Assembly: GCA_038250835.1 (NCBI GenBank)
Contig: JBBSBY010000005.1
Span: 18,764 to 82,763, forward strand
Source of the DNA: JBBSBY01 sp038250835
GTDB taxonomy: Bacteria; Desulfobacterota; Desulfomonilia; Desulfomonilales; Desulfomonilaceae
DNA length: 64,000 nucleotides
Direction: 5' to 3'
The notes below the pieces were generated by a model. That model was not told where the DNA came from. It did no database searches and saw only the letters and a program-made list of their open reading frames with translations. This document shows, in pieces, positions 61,371-64,000 of the stretch; the stretch's first letter is position 1; every line of letters begins with the position of its first letter. The position numbers and the translations under genes were made by a program.

Positions 61371-62603
61371 TTGGAAAATATTATTAAAAAGCTCGCTCAA
61401 ACCGAGCAGATTGATGAGTCCGCATTTACCAAGAGTTTCAATGAAAAGAAAATAGTCATATTCAAAGGATCTAAAACAGGTGATCCCGTTGCGGTAGGTG
61501 AAAACCTCAAGATTAAAGTGAACGCAAATATCGGATCTTCGGCTGATCTGCATGACGAAGATTTTGAGCTGAGAAAACTTGAGGCCGCGTGTAAGGCCGG
61601 CGCTGACGCCGTGATGGATCTTTCCACGGGGGGTGATTTAAGATCCATGCGTCGCAAAATAATCGCTGAGTCTTCGGTCCCTGTGGGTTCCGTACCCATT
61701 TACGAGGCCATTGTGGAATCCGTGCGTCACAAAGGCGGCGGCGAAAAAATGACCGCTGACGAGATGCTTGACGCCATAAGGTTGCATGGGGAAGACGGCA
61801 TTAGTTTTGTGACGGTGCACTGCGGAGTCAACTTGGCCGTGTTGGCCCACCTGGAAAAACACCCGCGAGTTTGCGGAGTAGTTTCTCGCGGCGGCAGTTT
61901 TCTTGCGCGGTGGATGCGCCTCAACACGCAGGAAAACCCCCTATTTGAACGCTATGACGAAGTCTTGGATATCTGCAAGCAATACGACATGGTAATAAGT
62001 TTGGGTGATGGATTACGCCCCGGGGCAATAGCGGATTCAATGGACGCGGCTCAAGTGGAAGAGCTTATTACTCTCGGTGATTTGTGCCGGCGGGCCCGTG
62101 AAAAAGGCGTTCAGGCAATCATTGAAGGACCGGGACACGTCCCGCTTGACCAAATTCCCGCTCAGATGATGATGCAAAAAAGGTTATGCGATAACGCTCC
62201 CTTTTACGTGTTGGGACCGTTGGTGACGGATGTTGCCCCCGGCCTTGATCACATAACTTCGGCGATTGGTGGAGCCGTGGCGGCGATGCACGGCGCTGAT
62301 TTCCTCTGCTATGTCACACCAACGGAGCACTTGGGTTTACCTGGTGTTGAAGATGTTCGCATGGGCGTTTTAGCCGCCAGAGTCGCAGGTCACGCCGCGG
62401 ACATAGTCCGAAAAAGGCCCGGGGTGTGGGAATGGAATGAGCAAATGAGCGCGGCTCGCTGGAAACGTGATTGGAGTGAGCAGATTCGATTGGCTTTAGA
62501 CCCGGATCTGGCCCGAGAAATCCGAGCCAGGACGTGCAAAGAAGATCACGAGACATGCACGATGTGCGGGGATTTGTGCGCCTACAAGGCCGGAGATTTA
62601 TAG
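61371..62603 (+). CDS. thiC: Phosphomethylpyrimidine synthase ThiC, or the BzaF paralog
   Basis: A 410-residue radical-SAM enzyme of the ThiC family, of the shorter type lacking the long N-terminal domain. Visible motifs are ADAVMDLSTGGDLRSMRR, SVPVGSVPIYEA, RGGSFLARWM, EGPGHVPLDQIPAQM, LGPLVTDVAPGLDHITSAIGGA and the C-terminal cluster CTMCGDLCAYKAGDL (C-x2-C-x3-C). It makes HMP-phosphate for thiamine, or 5-hydroxybenzimidazole if it is BzaF. There is no TPP riboswitch core (CUGAGA) upstream and no cobalamin gene nearby, so the two cannot be separated. TTG start with GGAG upstream. Confidence 0.85.
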   Translation: MENIIKKLAQTEQIDESAFTKSFNEKKIVIFKGSKTGDPVAVGENLKIKVNANIGSSADLHDEDFELRKLEAACKAGADAVMDLSTGGDLRSMRRKIIAESSVPVGSVPIYEAIVESVRHKGGGEKMTADEMLDAIRLHGEDGISFVTVHCGVNLAVLAHLEKHPRVCGVVSRGGSFLARWMRLNTQENPLFERYDEVLDICKQYDMVISLGDGLRPGAIADSMDAAQVEELITLGDLCRRAREKGVQAIIEGPGHVPLDQIPAQMMMQKRLCDNAPFYVLGPLVTDVAPGLDHITSAIGGAVAAMHGADFLCYVTPTEHLGLPGVEDVRMGVLAARVAGHAADIVRKRPGVWEWNEQMSAARWKRDWSEQIRLALDPDLAREIRARTCKEDHETCTMCGDLCAYKAGDL

Positions 62604-62917
62604 CGCCTCTAAGTTTAGTCGGAATCGTTTTGCTTTCGGCGTCTCCCGGCGTACGCCCTTAGGCGTTACCTTTGGCTGGAATGAGAAGTGGAATCACTGA
62701 AGCAGGAGGATTAAGGGGGTTTATACGATTTCGCCAAAAGTCTGTCGAATAGAGCCTCTGACCCGTCGTTTAGCGCAAGCCGAAATCCAGGAAGATCCAG
62801 GTCGCAATTTTCGTGGATCGAGTACGTATCAGATTTTAGGACGCCGACAAAGAGCGCTGATCCAACAAAACTTTCAAGAAGCGCTTTTAGTTTAACTCCG
62901 ACCTTGGAGAGCAATCG
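62604..62917. other. Intergenic region after thiC
   Basis: 314 bp before the next gene. A minus-strand open frame at 62711-62968 overlaps the start of the next gene and shows no domain or ribosome site. I see no promoter or terminator of note. Confidence 0.4.
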
Positions 62918-63481
62918 ATGATCAAGCAAATTGAATACTTCGAGAAACCGGGAAAAGACAATACGCAAAGATGCTTGGAAATAGTACAGGACTTGCTCGG
63001 TGAAGGATTACACCACATAGTTGTTGCCACCACCACCGGCGCCACGGCAATCCAAGCCGCCGTGAAATTTCAGTCTCCGGACTTGAACATTGTGGCCGTC
63101 ACGCACAATGTGGGGTACGCCGGACCGAACTCCGACGAGTGCCCTCCCTCCGCTAGAAAAGAACTCCAATCAATGGGAGTGAAAATCTACACGGGCACTA
63201 TTTTGACCAGGGGTATTGAAGCGGCTTTGATGAAAAAGCATCAAGGAGTGTCCCCCGCGTATGTGGTCGCCATGTCTTTAAGGATACTGTCTCAAGGTGT
63301 AAAGGTGGGCGTGGAAATTGCCGCCGAAGCCTGTGACGGCGGGTTAATTCCCGAAGGCGCCGACGTAATTACAATTGCAGGCACGGGCCGTGGAGCGGAT
63401 ACGGTGATGATCGTAGAGGCCCATCCTTCCGATCGTTTCTTTGATAATCGTATTAAGAGGATTGCGGCAAAACCCCTTTAG
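62918..63481 (+). CDS. Pyruvate-kinase C-terminal-domain-like protein
   Basis: A 187-residue protein with the fold pattern of the pyruvate kinase alpha/beta (C-terminal) domain as a stand-alone protein: HIVVATTTGATAIQAAVKF, NIVAVTHNVGYAGPNSDECP, LTRGIEAAL, and GADVITIAGTGRGADTVMIVE. Such proteins lack the catalytic barrel, so it is not pyruvate kinase. GGAGAG precedes the ATG. Function unknown, possibly binding a phosphorylated metabolite. Confidence 0.75.
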   Translation: MIKQIEYFEKPGKDNTQRCLEIVQDLLGEGLHHIVVATTTGATAIQAAVKFQSPDLNIVAVTHNVGYAGPNSDECPPSARKELQSMGVKIYTGTILTRGIEAALMKKHQGVSPAYVVAMSLRILSQGVKVGVEIAAEACDGGLIPEGADVITIAGTGRGADTVMIVEAHPSDRFFDNRIKRIAAKPL

Positions 63482-63905
63482 AGCGGGAATTATTGTTTAT
63501 AATCGTTTTTCCGAAGAATAATTAGGATTAAGCTCGTTTTGAACGTCCGTCTCAATTCTTCCCAATGGAAGTTCGGGGATGGAAAATGTTGATTGTGGTT
63601 CTCAAATCTTTTGACGATTATTCGTTAATACATATGGCCCTGCCTCGTCAAACCGGCGTAAGCCGTCACATCAGAAGAGAAAAGAAAATTCTGGATTCCA
63701 GCGTACGCTGGAATGACTGGTGAAGATAAGAGCGGCTCAAAATCCAATTTGTAGAGTACTCATTTCGTGTTCACCAATGAGAATAGCTATAATTCTTTAC
63801 CAATGATCGTCTACAAAGCCATAGGACTTGGATAAAATTGCCAATCCCGGTCAAGGGAATTTCTATTATGTCTTAACGCAGTTCGACGCCAACCAGGGAG
63901 AAACC
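63482..63905. other. Intergenic region with a family C repeat
   Basis: 424 bp before the last gene. It contains the complete family C palindrome (63695-63714) and otherwise AT-rich sequence with no supported frame. Confidence 0.5.
63690..63720. repeat. Dispersed palindromic repeat, family C (copy 3, perfect)
   Basis: ATTCCAGCGTACGCTGGAAT (63695-63714) is a perfect 20-bp palindrome flanked by CTGG and GACTGG. It is the reference form of the family. Confidence 0.7.
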
Positions 63906-64000
63906 ATGAAAAGACAGCGCTTGATTGTGGCCGTAGGTTTACTTCTACTTCTGCTTCCGTCCTCCTCGGGATGGAGCCATGCCGCAAATCTTACCGTTTA
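63906..64000 (+). CDS. Start of a secreted protein, 3' end beyond the window
   Basis: The ATG at 63906 follows AGGGAG and opens a signal peptide (MKRQRLIVAVGLLLLLLPSS then SGWSHAANLTV) with cleavage likely after SHA or HAA. Only 31 residues are visible, so no function can be proposed. Confidence 0.75.
   Translation, partial: MKRQRLIVAVGLLLLLLPSSSGWSHAANLTV

Noticed and set aside
62711..62968. 85-codon minus-strand frame before the pyruvate-kinase-like gene
   Set aside because: Overlaps the start of a supported gene and shows no ribosome site or domain.

Overview
The window looks like a chromosomal segment of an anaerobic deltaproteobacterium (Desulfobacterota), probably a sulfate-reducing or syntrophic relative of Desulfomonile. 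This is inferred from a complete Hmc-type transmembrane redox complex with a 16-heme cytochrome, many sigma-54 regulators with PAS domains, a fused FAD/4Fe-4S/CCG 2-hydroxyacid dehydrogenase, a giant CoA-dehydratase activase and a class III PHA synthase. Base composition is near 50% GC and even. I saw no phage, insertion sequence, CRISPR array, rRNA or tRNA.

Region 1 (1-3.5 kb): 3' end of a nitroreductase, an L-lactate dehydrogenase and a PAS-AAA-Fis sigma-54 activator. Region 2 (3.9-17 kb): behind a consensus sigma-54 promoter (3939-3954) lies a co-directional operon. It encodes a receiver-only protein, a heme-motif histidine kinase, a TmcD-like propeller, HmcE, HmcF, HmcA (16 CxxCH), HmcD (40 aa), HmcB, HmcC, a second receiver, a second kinase and a PilZ/ribbon-helix-helix-like protein. 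It should connect the periplasmic cytochrome pool to cytoplasmic CCG-type chemistry through the membrane, under redox-responsive two-component control. Region 3 (17-24.4 kb, mostly minus): a kinase/NtrC pair and an 881-residue cNMP-AAA-polyferredoxin fusion, divergent from an AcuB-like CBS-ACT gene that has its own sigma-54 promoter. A perfect 16-bp parS site sits inside a terminator at the end of that gene.

Region 4 (24.4-28.2 kb, minus): gap-pgk-tpiA-secG. Region 5 (28.2-33.3 kb): a structured leader, a small secreted protein, a CaiB/BaiF enzyme, a PAS-GGDEF cyclase, an orphan gene and a TPR-retropepsin protein. Region 6 (33.3-37.2 kb, minus): rpsO-pnp-M16 peptidase. Region 7 (37.6-46 kb): the FAD/FeS dehydrogenase, YraN, the 1424-residue activase/dehydratase fusion and a PyrE-like phosphoribosyltransferase. 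Region 8 (46-50 kb): a membrane protein, an outer-membrane barrel, a candidate structured RNA and a 1.28-kb gene-free stretch rich in repeats.

Region 9 (50-64 kb): patatin, dCMP deaminase, phaE-phaC with a candidate operator, a receiver protein, a second CBS-ACT gene preceded by a decayed response-regulator remnant, a GT-C-like membrane protein, zinc-ribbon and DUF606 proteins, two tiny or odd proteins (44-aa Cys-rich; heme-less cytochrome-c-like), DUF2062, a thymidylate-synthase-like enzyme, ThiC or its BzaF paralog, a pyruvate-kinase-C-domain-like protein and the start of a secreted protein.

Five families of short dispersed repeats occupy the intergenic DNA. One hairpin family occurs only between convergent gene pairs in this window (four of four loci).
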